A DNA stretch of 15,850 nucleotides, taken from NCBI GenBank assembly GCA_045643185.1, contig JAZUKH010000135.1, forward strand, positions 1-15,850, given 5' to 3'. The translations under genes were made by a program, and so were the position numbers. Origin of the DNA: RGIG464 sp045643185 (GTDB lineage Bacteria; Myxococcota_A; Bradymonadia; UBA4248). Below, one piece after another: positions 1 through 6,949 of this stretch. Below the pieces are notes generated by a model that was not told the DNA's origin, searched no databases, and saw only the letters and a program-made list of their open reading frames with translations. How positions within the stretch are numbered: the first letter of the stretch is position 1; the number at the start of each line of letters is the position of its first letter.

Positions 1-2154
1 GAAAAACAGGTCATGCCGGCCGCTGGTGAGACGCTTTCAACGTCGCGCGTCGGCAAAAATGGCAAGGTCAAGGTCTCTCACGCCGTTGCGATGCTGTCGC
101 TCGGTAAGGCGTATAGCGCTGACGAGGTCTTCGAATGGATGAAGGACATTCCGTGTGACTTTGTGGCGAGTCCGAAATTGGATGGCTTGTCTTGTTCGCT
201 TCGCTATGACCAAAATGGCGACCTGCTCGTCGCTTCGACCCGCGGTGACGGACAGGAAGGTGACGATATCACGGCGAATGTTCGATATATCGACGATATT
301 CCGAAACACGTGAATGCCCAGAACGTCGAAATTCGCGGCGAAGTTTATATGCCGCTGACGTCGTTCAAGAAATTCGGCGAAGCCGTGATGAGCCCGCGAA
401 ATCTCGCGGTGGGTGGCCTAAAACAAAAGGATCCCGCTGAGACCGCGCATTATGGACTGAGCTTTTTTGGCTACGAAATGTTTGGTGAGAGCTTCCAAAC
501 CGAGATGGAGAAGCTTGAGCGCATTCATGCGCTGGGTTTCAGAGACGTGCAGCATGAACTCGTTCGCCACGACGGCGTCAATACGCTGGTGACGCTTGGG
601 GATTACATCGTGCGCATGCTCGAACAACGCTCTGACTGGGATTTTGACGCGGACGGGCTCGTGTTTAAGGCGAACGACGTTGCGGTACAAAAAAAACAAG
701 GTTTTACGGCGCACCACCCTAAACACTCGATCGCGTTCAAATTCCAAGGCGATGAAGGTGAAACGACGTTGCGCAGCGTCGACTGGCAGGTCGCTAAGTC
801 TGGCATTATCACGCCGGTTGCGAACTTCGACACGATCGTACTGTCAGGTGCAGCGATTCAGCGCGCGACGCTCGTTCACGCTGGCCACGTTGAAACGTTT
901 CCCAAAGACGGCGGTTTTACGCACCTTAAACTTGGTTCGCGCGTTTGCGTGTCGCGACGCGGTGGGGTGATCCCGTGTCTCGAGCGTGTCATCAGTGAAC
1001 CTGAGAATGCTGAGTTGGTCGAGATCCCAAAAGTCTGTCCTTCGTGCGGCGCGCCGACGATCCTAAAAGAGTCGGAAACTAAAGCCCGAGAGGACAAGAT
1101 CAAGTATCTGTATTGTTCGGATCCGGAGAATTGTCCGTCGATGGGACAAGCTTTGATCGAAAATTACACGAAAACCATTAACTGCCTCGGTTTTGGCGAA
1201 AAGATCATTGAGGCGCTCTTTGCCGAAAAACTCGTGACGACGCCTGCTGACCTTTACCGCTTATCCGTGGTCGACATCGCGCTCGCCATTGCTCAAACCA
1301 AGACCGATCGCGCGTCAGGCGAGGTCGATCTTTCGGCGCTTTTGCCTCAAAAGCTTTACGATTCGATCCAGTCATCTCGCACCATGACGCTGGCTCAGTT
1401 CCTTGAGGCATTGTCGATTCCTAATTTGGGGCGAGAGATGAGCCGCCTGCTTGAAAAGAAATTTCGTACACTTGCGGCGCTCCGTCAGGCTTCGCTCGAG
1501 GAAATATGTAATCAGATCTATAGTGAAGCTCAGTCTAAGCCGAAGGAAACTGAGACGATGCGTAATTTTGCCATGACTATTTTTGGCAAGATCCATGATG
1601 CCGTCGTGCAAGCTAACGAGGATATGCGTGGTTGGCTTGCCCGCTGTGTGTTGCCCAAAAACAAGCATGGTTTCATTCAGCCGTTGATCGATGCATTCAA
1701 GTCGATCGAAGGGCTAAAAAATGCGTCGCTCGAGGAGATCACACATTGTTTGGACAGCGTTCAGCAGCCAAAGAATGGCAAAAAGGCGCTTTCGATCCAT
1801 AACGGACTGTTTCAGCGCCGTGCGCTGATCGACGACTTGTGCCAATATGTGACGATCATTGAGCCTGATGAAACGACAAACACGGCCCCCGCTGGTCCGT
1901 TTTCGGGCATGTCGTTCCTCTTCACTGGGACGCTCGAATCCATGAAGCGCGAAGAGGCACAAAAGCGCGTCGAAGCGCTCGGTGGGACGGCCGCCAACTC
2001 CGTGACCAAGACGCTGTCTGTGCTCGTCGCCACGAATAACACCAGCACCAAGTGGAAAAAAGCCGAAGATCTCAATGCCAAAGGCGTCGCGAACATCCAG
2101 TTGTGGACCGAAGACAGGTTTCTTGAGGAACTTCAGAAGGTGACTTTGAACTGA
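1..2154 (+). CDS. ligA: NAD-dependent DNA ligase (LigA-like), 5' end outside window
   Basis: Seals nicks in duplex DNA using NAD+ as adenylate donor, in the cytoplasm. The frame is open from base 1, and the first ATG (position 13) falls where LigA proteins are already at the conserved RVG segment, so the N-terminal NMN-binding domain Ia lies outside the window. Numbering from that ATG: the adenylated lysine is in KLDG (K55), followed by STRGDG (76-80), EIRGEVYM (107-113), SPRN with GGLKQKDP (127-141), DADGLVFK (212-219) and the lysine motif AFKF (241-244). An OB fold follows, then a zinc finger with Cys 342, 345, 368 and 374, a helix-hairpin-helix region, and a C-terminal BRCT domain (about 629-710). 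From the catalytic lysine to the end is about 100 residues longer than in typical LigA, with extra helical sequence around 500-620. It could be the housekeeping ligase or a second divergent copy. It converges with the transporter gene downstream. Confidence 0.93.
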   Translation, partial: EKQVMPAAGETLSTSRVGKNGKVKVSHAVAMLSLGKAYSADEVFEWMKDIPCDFVASPKLDGLSCSLRYDQNGDLLVASTRGDGQEGDDITANVRYIDDIPKHVNAQNVEIRGEVYMPLTSFKKFGEAVMSPRNLAVGGLKQKDPAETAHYGLSFFGYEMFGESFQTEMEKLERIHALGFRDVQHELVRHDGVNTLVTLGDYIVRMLEQRSDWDFDADGLVFKANDVAVQKKQGFTAHHPKHSIAFKFQGDEGETTLRSVDWQVAKSGIITPVANFDTIVLSGAAIQRATLVHAGHVETFPKDGGFTHLKLGSRVCVSRRGGVIPCLERVISEPENAELVEIPKVCPSCGAPTILKESETKAREDKIKYLYCSDPENCPSMGQALIENYTKTINCLGFGEKIIEALFAEKLVTTPADLYRLSVVDIALAIAQTKTDRASGEVDLSALLPQKLYDSIQSSRTMTLAQFLEALSIPNLGREMSRLLEKKFRTLAALRQASLEEICNQIYSEAQSKPKETETMRNFAMTIFGKIHDAVVQANEDMRGWLARCVLPKNKHGFIQPLIDAFKSIEGLKNASLEEITHCLDSVQQPKNGKKALSIHNGLFQRRALIDDLCQYVTIIEPDETTNTAPAGPFSGMSFLFTGTLESMKREEAQKRVEALGGTAANSVTKTLSVLVATNNTSTKWKKAEDLNAKGVANIQLWTEDRFLEELQKVTLN

Positions 2155-2165
2155 TCCGTGTGAAA

Positions 2166-2235
2166 CCTGTTGAGACGTCCGGCCCTGTTGAGACGTCCGA
2201 CCCTGTTGAGACGTGCGGTTCGCCCGTCTCAACAG
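2166..2235. repeat. Three 18-base tandem repeats with foldback arm
   Basis: Three near-identical 18-base units begin at 2166, 2184 and 2202, each starting CCTGTTGAGACGT. The third unit is followed by its own inverse complement: CTGTTGAGACG (2203-2213) pairs perfectly with CGTCTCAACAG (2225-2235). Three more pairs form inside after one mismatch, leaving a three-base loop. Units 1 and 2 carry the same arm and could pair with 2225-2235 instead. It lies between two convergent genes, where a bidirectional terminator would be expected, but neither side has a T-tract. Confidence 0.8.
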
Positions 2236-2241
2236 AAAAGA

Positions 2242-3153
2242 TCACGCACGACTCCCGATGTAGAGCAGAACCATGCTGAGCAAGATGAGTCCGAGATCAA
2301 AAGCTTTGGCCCGGAGGTTCTTTTCTTTGAGGACAAGGGCGGCGAAGGTGAACGAGACGAGGACGCTGCCGCGGCGCACCATCGAGACGACCGAGATCAT
2401 GGCGCCATCGAGGCTCAGCGCGTAGAGGTAAACAAAATCGGCGAGTGATAGAAAAACCGAGATGCCGAGAATGCACCAGGTCCAGCGAAAGGGCTGTTTG
2501 GCGCGGTGTGGCAGCCACAAAATGAGTCCCATGAGTCCCATGAGAAGTGCCTGGTAGAAATTATAATAGGTTTGCACGGCCATGCGGTCGAGGCCGAGGC
2601 CCACGGTGGGCGACATCAAAAACTTGTCGTAGAGACCGGCGCAGGCGCCAAACAGAATGCCGGCGCCGACGCAGTAGATCCAGCGATTGTGTGAAAACTG
2701 GATGCCTTCTTTTTTTCCGCTGCGACTGAGCAGGTAGAGCGACACGATGGCGGTCAGCACGCCAGCCCATTGCCACAGGTTGAGCACTTCGCCAAAGATG
2801 AAGATCGCGCCGACGAGCACGAGTACCGGGCGCGTCGCCTGCATCGGGCCGACCAGCGACAACGGCAGGTGTTTTACGCCGATGTAGGCGAAGAACCACG
2901 ACGCCAGCACGATCGCCGACTTGATGAAAATGTAACCCTGGGTCGCCCAGTCGGTCGTGCCTACGAACAGCAGGTCGCCTGGTTCGAAGGTGCCCGTGCG
3001 GGACAACACCAAAAAGGGCAGAAAGATGAGGCTTGAAAAAACCGTGTTAAAAAATAAAACTGGAATGACGGCGTTTTCACGCACCGACCGCTTTTTGAAA
3101 ATATCGTAGCCGCCCAGCAGGGCGGCCGAAAGAAAGGCAAACGTTAACCACAT
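2242..3153 (-). CDS. EamA-family (DMT superfamily) transporter
   Basis: A 303-residue integral membrane protein of the drug/metabolite transporter superfamily. About ten hydrophobic segments are arranged as two repeats of five, the usual EamA architecture and length. The N-terminus (MWLTFAFLSAALLGGYDIFK) is a typical first helix with no cleavable signal. The first half contains the segment GPMQATRPVLVLVGAIFIFGE, and the second ends with a paralogous helix rich in VSMVRRGSVLVSF and LKEKN. These are EamA hallmarks (the conserved small-residue helix followed by a helix ending in Glu or Lys-Glu). It should exchange a small metabolite across the inner membrane. The substrate cannot be read from sequence, because EamA members export amino acids, sugars, nucleosides or drugs. 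No strong Shine-Dalgarno precedes the ATG at 3153. It is transcribed alone, convergent to the ligase gene and divergent from the CBM9-like gene. The stop is TGA. Confidence 0.9.
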   Translation of the reverse strand: MWLTFAFLSAALLGGYDIFKKRSVRENAVIPVLFFNTVFSSLIFLPFLVLSRTGTFEPGDLLFVGTTDWATQGYIFIKSAIVLASWFFAYIGVKHLPLSLVGPMQATRPVLVLVGAIFIFGEVLNLWQWAGVLTAIVSLYLLSRSGKKEGIQFSHNRWIYCVGAGILFGACAGLYDKFLMSPTVGLGLDRMAVQTYYNFYQALLMGLMGLILWLPHRAKQPFRWTWCILGISVFLSLADFVYLYALSLDGAMISVVSMVRRGSVLVSFTFAALVLKEKNLRAKAFDLGLILLSMVLLYIGSRA

Positions 3154-3165
3154 GGTTGATCTGCA

Positions 3166-3221
3166 GGCTCATTCGTTGAGCCATAACCTGATGAATAGGG
3201 ACGTGACGGCACGCGTCACGT
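3166..3221. promoter_or_regulatory. Two small inverted repeats in the divergent spacer
   Basis: The 86-base spacer between the divergent transporter and CBM9-like genes contains two palindromes. GGCTCA (3166-3171) pairs with TGAGCC (3177-3182), close to the transporter start. ACGTGACG (3201-3208) pairs with CGTCACGT (3214-3221), just before the ribosome binding site of the rightward gene. Either may be an operator or a leader hairpin. I could not place convincing -35/-10 boxes here. Confidence 0.4.
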
Positions 3222-3239
3222 GTTGGGGAGAATACCAAA

Positions 3240-3779
3240 ATGTCTGAATATGACTTAGTTTTGCGCTGGAACGGCGCGCCGGTCGACTGCCACTGCCACG
3301 TGTCGTGTGCGTTTGACGGTCGTTGCCACGTTTTTCACTTCGTTGTGGACGAATCGACGGCGTGTTTTCGTCTTGAACACCGTCACGACGGCGACGCCTG
3401 CTGGCAGGATAGCTGCGTCGAGGTCTTTTTACAATCAGGTGCCGATCCAACGCAATACTTCAATTTTGAATGCAACGCCGGTGGCGCGATCCTGGCCGAG
3501 TGTGGGGTAGGGCGTGCTGACCGGCGTCGCTTTGAACCTGACGAATACGCGAAGATCGCGCGTCGCGCCGTCATTCGACAGCAAAACGCGTCGCGTGTGT
3601 CGTGGGAACTCACCGTGTGGATTCCTGACGAACTCATTGGGCGTCCGGCAAAACTCGTCGGAAACCTTTACAAGTGTGCGTCCAATGCGGCTTGTCCGCA
3701 CTATCTCAGCTTGTTTCCGATCGAAGCACCCAAACCCGATTTTCATCGCCCGGAAGCCTTTCGAGAGATCTTGGCCTAG
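3240..3779 (+). CDS. CBM9-like (carbohydrate-binding family 9-like) protein
   Basis: A 179-residue protein resembling the CBM9-like/DOMON-type beta-sandwich family. The family pattern is visible: WQDSCVEVFLQ near residue 55, YFNFECNAGGAIL near 75, WELTVWIPDELIG near 122, then GNLYKC and PHYLSLFPI, and finally the signature PDFHRPEAF near the C-terminus. It has no signal peptide, so it should be cytoplasmic as drawn, unlike the secreted CBM9 modules attached to glycanases. It is somewhat shorter than many family members and unusually rich in cysteine. Ligand and role are unknown; binding to a sugar is inferred from the family only. The ATG start is supported by GGGGAG (3225-3230) nine bases upstream. 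It stands alone: the gene to the left is divergent, and a palindrome cluster follows the stop. The opening segment of the next spacer contains no further gene. Confidence 0.8.
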   Translation: MSEYDLVLRWNGAPVDCHCHVSCAFDGRCHVFHFVVDESTACFRLEHRHDGDACWQDSCVEVFLQSGADPTQYFNFECNAGGAILAECGVGRADRRRFEPDEYAKIARRAVIRQQNASRVSWELTVWIPDELIGRPAKLVGNLYKCASNAACPHYLSLFPIEAPKPDFHRPEAFREILA

Positions 3780-3783
3780 TTTG

Positions 3784-3875
3784 CCGGGGCGTCTGCCCCG
3801 GACTTTAAAGCCGCCGTATTTCGGGCACGAAATAGGCGGCTGCGCAGGCGTATTTTCGCAGAAAATAGCCTGCGC
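3784..3875 (+). repeat. Cluster of three palindromes (REP-like)
   Basis: Three hairpins lie back to back after the CBM9-like gene. First: CCGGGGC (3784-3790), loop GTCT, GCCCCGG (3795-3801). Second: arms GCCGCC (3810-3815) and GGCGGC (3835-3840) enclose a bulged G (3816) and TATTTCG paired with CGAAATA around loop GGCA. Third: arms GCGCAGGC (3842-3849) and GCCTGCGC (3868-3875) enclose a bulged G (3850) and TATTTTC paired with GAAAATA around loop GCA. The second and third share one architecture with different, compensating stem sequences. No T-run follows the first hairpin, so a simple terminator is unlikely. The remainder of the spacer up to about 4010 is AT-rich and featureless to me. Confidence 0.8.
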
Positions 3876-4017
3876 CCTTCCAAAAAATGAAATAGCTAAA
3901 AACACCGAATTTTATTCAGATAATGCGAAGTTCATGAAAGTTTCTTTGGAAAGTCATGTAAAAACGGTCAAAATTCGCTAAATGGTTGAATATTAAGCGG
4001 TTATGAATAGATAATTT

Positions 4018-4046
4018 TTGACAGACGGGTAAAATTTGCGTAGAAA
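4018..4046 (+). promoter_or_regulatory. Sigma70-type promoter for the two-component operon
   Basis: A perfect -35 box TTGACA (4018-4023) is followed after 17 bases by TAGAAA (4041-4046), which matches four of six bases of the -10 consensus. The sequence just upstream is very AT-rich and could act as an UP element. Transcription would start near 4053, giving a leader of about 200 bases before the response regulator gene. Confidence 0.6.
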
Positions 4047-4088
4047 TCGCTCGAAAACGCGATGAAAATTGCGCTTTTTTTGACTTTG

Positions 4089-4129
4089 AATTGTATCAAT
4101 TTTGTAGAAAATTCAAAATTGATACAATT
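4089..4129. promoter_or_regulatory. 16-base perfect inverted repeat in the regulator leader
   Basis: AATTGTATCAATTTTG (4089-4104) is exactly the inverse complement of CAAAATTGATACAATT (4114-4129), with a nine-base loop. It lies about 120 bases before the response regulator start, inside the predicted leader. It could be a dimeric operator, for example for autoregulation by the downstream regulator, or an AT-rich RNA hairpin. A weak -35-like TTGACT sits at 4080-4085, so it may overlap a second promoter. No T-run follows, so it is not a normal terminator. Confidence 0.6.
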
Positions 4130-4240
4130 GAACGGCTGTTTTGGGGCGGCGGACGAGGAACGACGACGCGAAAACGGACGACGGTGAAGACCGAACGGCG
4201 CAAAAGTTTTCCAAACAGCTCTGCAGGCCACGAACGGGAA

Positions 4241-4246
4241 GGAAGG
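4241..4246 (+). promoter_or_regulatory. Ribosome binding site fixing the response regulator start
   Basis: GGAAGG lies six bases before the ATG at 4253. The frame stays open leftward to 4091, but the upstream residues are basic and unlike a receiver domain, so 4253 is the start. Confidence 0.7.
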
Positions 4247-4252
4247 TTGATT

Positions 4253-4981
4253 ATGGGAGAAAGAAAAAAGACAGTTTTGCTCGTTGAAGATGACGTCAAA
4301 CTCGCCGAAAACGTGAAAGAATATCTCGAAATGAATCAGTTCAGCGTGAGCATCGAGCACGACGGTGGGGAAGCCGTGGAGCGCATTTTGAAAGAACGTC
4401 CGGATGTTCTTTTGCTCGACATCATGCTTCCGAATAAAAACGGCATCGATATTTGCCGCGAAGTTCGCTCGGAGTTTCCGAACCCGATTTTGATCGTGAC
4501 GGCGCGCGACGACGAGGTCGATGAGATCGTGTCGATTGAGATCGGGGCCGACGATTACATCACGAAACCGATCAAACCACGCATTTTGCTCGCCCGTATC
4601 AGTAACCAGATGCGTCATTATGAAAAAATGGCGACGGGCAGCAGTCAACCGGTGATGCCGCTGATCACCTCGTCGGATTCCGGCAGCCTGCAGTTGGATG
4701 CGCAACGCCGCGTTGCCTTGGTTGACGGCAGGGCTGTGAATCTGACCAGCTGCGAGTTTGATCTGCTCAACTATTTCTTCTCGAATCAGGGTGTGATCTT
4801 GACGCGTGAAGAGATCTATCGCCAGATGCGCGGCATTGAATGGGATGGGGCGGATCGCTCCATTGACCTGCGCGTGTCGCGTCTTCGCTCGACGATCGGG
4901 GATAACGGCAAGTCGCCGCGCTTTATTAAGAGCGTGCGTGGGACTGGTTACATGCTCGTTGCTCAGCAGAGCAAAGACTAA
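4253..4981 (+). CDS. OmpR/RstA-like response regulator
   Basis: A DNA-binding transcription factor activated by phosphotransfer from the kinase encoded next door. The 242-residue length is normal for the OmpR family. The receiver domain (about 6-118) shows the acidic pair D13/D14, the phospho-acceptor D56 in LLLDIMLP, T83 in IVTARD and K105 in YITKPIK. The C-terminal winged helix (about 140-238) has the usual core LTSCEFDLLNYF, then REEIYRQMRGIEWDGADRS, RVSRLR and a terminal KSVRGTGYML, which most resembles the RstA/CpxR branch. ATG 4253 is chosen for its Shine-Dalgarno and because the receiver begins immediately. It is probably cotranscribed with the kinase gene from the promoter at 4018, although a terminator-like hairpin stands between the two genes. 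The long inverted repeat upstream may be its own binding site. Target genes are unknown, and no copy of that repeat was found elsewhere in the window. Confidence 0.93.
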   Translation: MGERKKTVLLVEDDVKLAENVKEYLEMNQFSVSIEHDGGEAVERILKERPDVLLLDIMLPNKNGIDICREVRSEFPNPILIVTARDDEVDEIVSIEIGADDYITKPIKPRILLARISNQMRHYEKMATGSSQPVMPLITSSDSGSLQLDAQRRVALVDGRAVNLTSCEFDLLNYFFSNQGVILTREEIYRQMRGIEWDGADRSIDLRVSRLRSTIGDNGKSPRFIKSVRGTGYMLVAQQSKD

Positions 4982-5014
4982 AAATACGATGTTTTTGAGA
5001 CATTAAACCGTTTT

Positions 5015-5037
5015 GGGGCGCTCGGAGCGCCCCTTTT
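5015..5037 (+). terminator. Terminator-like hairpin between regulator and kinase genes
   Basis: GGGGCGCT (5015-5022), loop CGG, AGCGCCCC (5026-5033), then TTTT. The stem is strong but the T-run is only four, so partial termination (attenuation of kinase expression) is more likely than complete separation of the pair. Confidence 0.65.
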
Positions 5038-5061
5038 CTGTCTTTGTTGGCGCTGAGTCAC

Positions 5062-5070
5062 GAGGCGAGG
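5062..5070 (+). promoter_or_regulatory. Ribosome binding site fixing the kinase start
   Basis: GAGGCGAGG ends nine bases before ATG 5080. It favours this start over the in-frame TTG at 5044, which lies closer to the hairpin and lacks such a site. Confidence 0.65.
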
Positions 5071-5079
5071 CATAGATTT

Positions 5080-6897
5080 ATGAATGTTGTGAAAAAGCAA
5101 TCCACGGGGTTCATGCTGAGGACGTTTTTGGCGATTTTGGTCGCATTTTGCCTAATGCTGGTCGTGCTCGTGGCCATGGCGAGGCCGGTCATGCGGACGC
5201 CCGATATGATGACGCACATGAGCGTCGACTGGGTTCAGGATATGCTGAACGCGTCGGTCAAAGGCATGACTGAGGGCGAGATCCGAAATTATTTGGCGTC
5301 CCTGGAGGAACCGGCGTTTCAGGATGCGGATGTGATTCCCAATTCGTTGACGATTCCTCAACTTGAGATACGATATGGCGTGCATCTCTTTGAATTTGAA
5401 GAGAATTGTATTTTAAATCGCGAAGCAGTGGTCGTTGGTGATCGTCGTTTTCACCGCAAGGATGATGCGTCCTCGCTGAAATCTGGCAAGCATTTCGATG
5501 AGCAGCAAAATTCGTGGTTTCCCTCGCTTCGTGGCATCGGCGAGTGGCTTTTGATGGAGGCTCAGCCTCCGCGTCGGCCTAAAGATGGCGTGTCGGGTGA
5601 AGGCGATGGACGGATGGCGTTCGGCAGCGCAGATCTCAGACGTGGCAACGATCGGCGACCTGATGGTTTCGTTCGTCCGTCGGAAGGCGTGTGCTTTGCA
5701 GCCGGTCAATGTATCTCGTTCAGACCGCATCCGCCCAGACCGGGTGAGTTTGATCCGCCGTATGCGTTAGTGCGACGTCCCGCTGGGGATCGTCAGCCCA
5801 GGTTTGAACGTCCCCCCGGGCCGCCAGAACTCGCCGGTATGCGCGGCAAGAACCTGAACGAGCGCGCGCTCTTCGAGGCACGCGTAAAACCAGATCGCCG
5901 GCCCATGACGCGTGCGTCTTACCTGTTTGTGCCGCTCGTCGAGCAGGACCTTCTTGTCGTCGCGCACTTCACTCAGGATGACCGGCCGCTCATCGCGCCG
6001 CAGTCGATCGTGGTCGGTGCCGTTTTGTCGCTGCTCATCATGATGCTCACCGCGCTATTCCTGATCTTGCCCACGATCCTGCGCCTGCACCGCTATGAGT
6101 TGATCTGCAAACGCGTGTCACACGGCGACTTTCACGCGCGCTGCGACGAAAAACGCAACGACACGCTCGGTGTGCTGGCTCACCACATCGACGAAATGAC
6201 CACGGCGAACCTCAATCATTTTGAGCAGCAAAAAAGCTTGTTGCAGGCTGTCGCGCACGAGATGCGCACGCCGCTCTCGCGCATTCGGTTTTCGCTCGAA
6301 ATGCTCAACATCGCGGAAGATGACGAAAAAAGTCTCGCCCGTCTCGATTCGATCGACGAAGACCTGACTGAAGTCGACTCGCTGATCAAGGAACTGAGTT
6401 ATTTCAACTACGTCGACGCCGGGAACGGGCGCCAGCATTTCGAAGAAAACGACGTGGGACGCATGATCGATATGACGATCGACAAGGCAGCGCCGTCGCT
6501 CCAAAAATTCGCGGTCTCGGTCGAGGGTCTCACCGACGACATGACGATCGAGGCCGATGCGACGGCTTTCCGCCGCGTCATCGGCAACCTCATCGGCAAT
6601 GCCGTGCGGTATGCCAAAGAAAAAATTACGATCCGCGTCCGACTCGACGGGGCGATGCTTGAGGTCGCCGTCGAAGATGATGGCCCGGGCATACCGGTCG
6701 AGAGCCGTCAGGAGGTCTTTGAACCTTTCGCTTCGGTCGACAAGGCACGAAACAAGGCACATTCCGGCTTTGGACTCGGGCTCGCCATCGCGAGCCGTAT
6801 CATGAAGGTTCACGAGGGATCCATCACCATCGAAGATTCGGAACTCGGCGGATGTCGAATGGTCACAAAGTGGCCTGTAAAGCATTCCGTCTCTTGA
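5080..6897 (+). CDS. RstB-like membrane sensor histidine kinase
   Basis: Autophosphorylating envelope sensor that should phosphorylate the adjacent regulator. From ATG 5080 (605 residues): a membrane helix at 12-34, an extracytoplasmic domain of roughly 270 residues, a second helix at about 308-333, a HAMP-like linker, then the dimerisation domain with catalytic H393 in AVAHEMRTPLSR. The ATPase domain has the N box with N503 and N507, the G1 box DDGPGI (533-538), the F box, and the G2 box GFGLGLAI (563-570). The kinase core resembles RstB. The sensor domain is much longer than in RstB because of a proline/arginine-rich stretch (about 160-275) with several PPRP/RRP clusters and four cysteines in or near the domain. 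That stretch looks disordered. The signal is unknown. A clear terminator follows, so the kinase gene ends this operon. Confidence 0.93.
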   Translation: MNVVKKQSTGFMLRTFLAILVAFCLMLVVLVAMARPVMRTPDMMTHMSVDWVQDMLNASVKGMTEGEIRNYLASLEEPAFQDADVIPNSLTIPQLEIRYGVHLFEFEENCILNREAVVVGDRRFHRKDDASSLKSGKHFDEQQNSWFPSLRGIGEWLLMEAQPPRRPKDGVSGEGDGRMAFGSADLRRGNDRRPDGFVRPSEGVCFAAGQCISFRPHPPRPGEFDPPYALVRRPAGDRQPRFERPPGPPELAGMRGKNLNERALFEARVKPDRRPMTRASYLFVPLVEQDLLVVAHFTQDDRPLIAPQSIVVGAVLSLLIMMLTALFLILPTILRLHRYELICKRVSHGDFHARCDEKRNDTLGVLAHHIDEMTTANLNHFEQQKSLLQAVAHEMRTPLSRIRFSLEMLNIAEDDEKSLARLDSIDEDLTEVDSLIKELSYFNYVDAGNGRQHFEENDVGRMIDMTIDKAAPSLQKFAVSVEGLTDDMTIEADATAFRRVIGNLIGNAVRYAKEKITIRVRLDGAMLEVAVEDDGPGIPVESRQEVFEPFASVDKARNKAHSGFGLGLAIASRIMKVHEGSITIEDSELGGCRMVTKWPVKHSVS

Positions 6898-6925
6898 CAA
6901 ATGATATTGAATGGAACATCATAAT

Positions 6926-6949
6926 GCCCGCCTTTTGGCGGGCTTTTTT
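6926..6949 (+). terminator. Rho-independent terminator after the kinase gene
   Basis: GCCCGCC (6926-6932), loop TTTT, GGCGGGC (6937-6943), then six T. A textbook intrinsic terminator 28 bases after the kinase stop; it isolates the two-component operon from the hydrogenase operon. Confidence 0.93.

Noticed and set aside
2166..2219. Possible mini CRISPR array
   Set aside because: The 18-base units are directly adjacent with no unique spacers, and no cas gene is present.
3784..3801. Intrinsic terminator of the CBM9-like gene
   Set aside because: The hairpin is strong, but the following bases are mixed with no T-run, and the same hairpin recurs elsewhere as part of a repeat.
3514..3981. 155-codon plus-strand frame overlapping the CBM9-like gene
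   Set aside because: It runs through the CBM9-like gene in another frame and then across the palindromes; the product has no family-like pattern.
4001..4705. 234-codon open frame on the minus strand
   Set aside because: Antisense to the response regulator and its leader; no family features, and the real gene on the plus strand is certain.
5044..5079. TTG start for the sensor kinase
   Set aside because: ATG 5080 has a purine-rich site at the right distance and leads straight into the first membrane helix.
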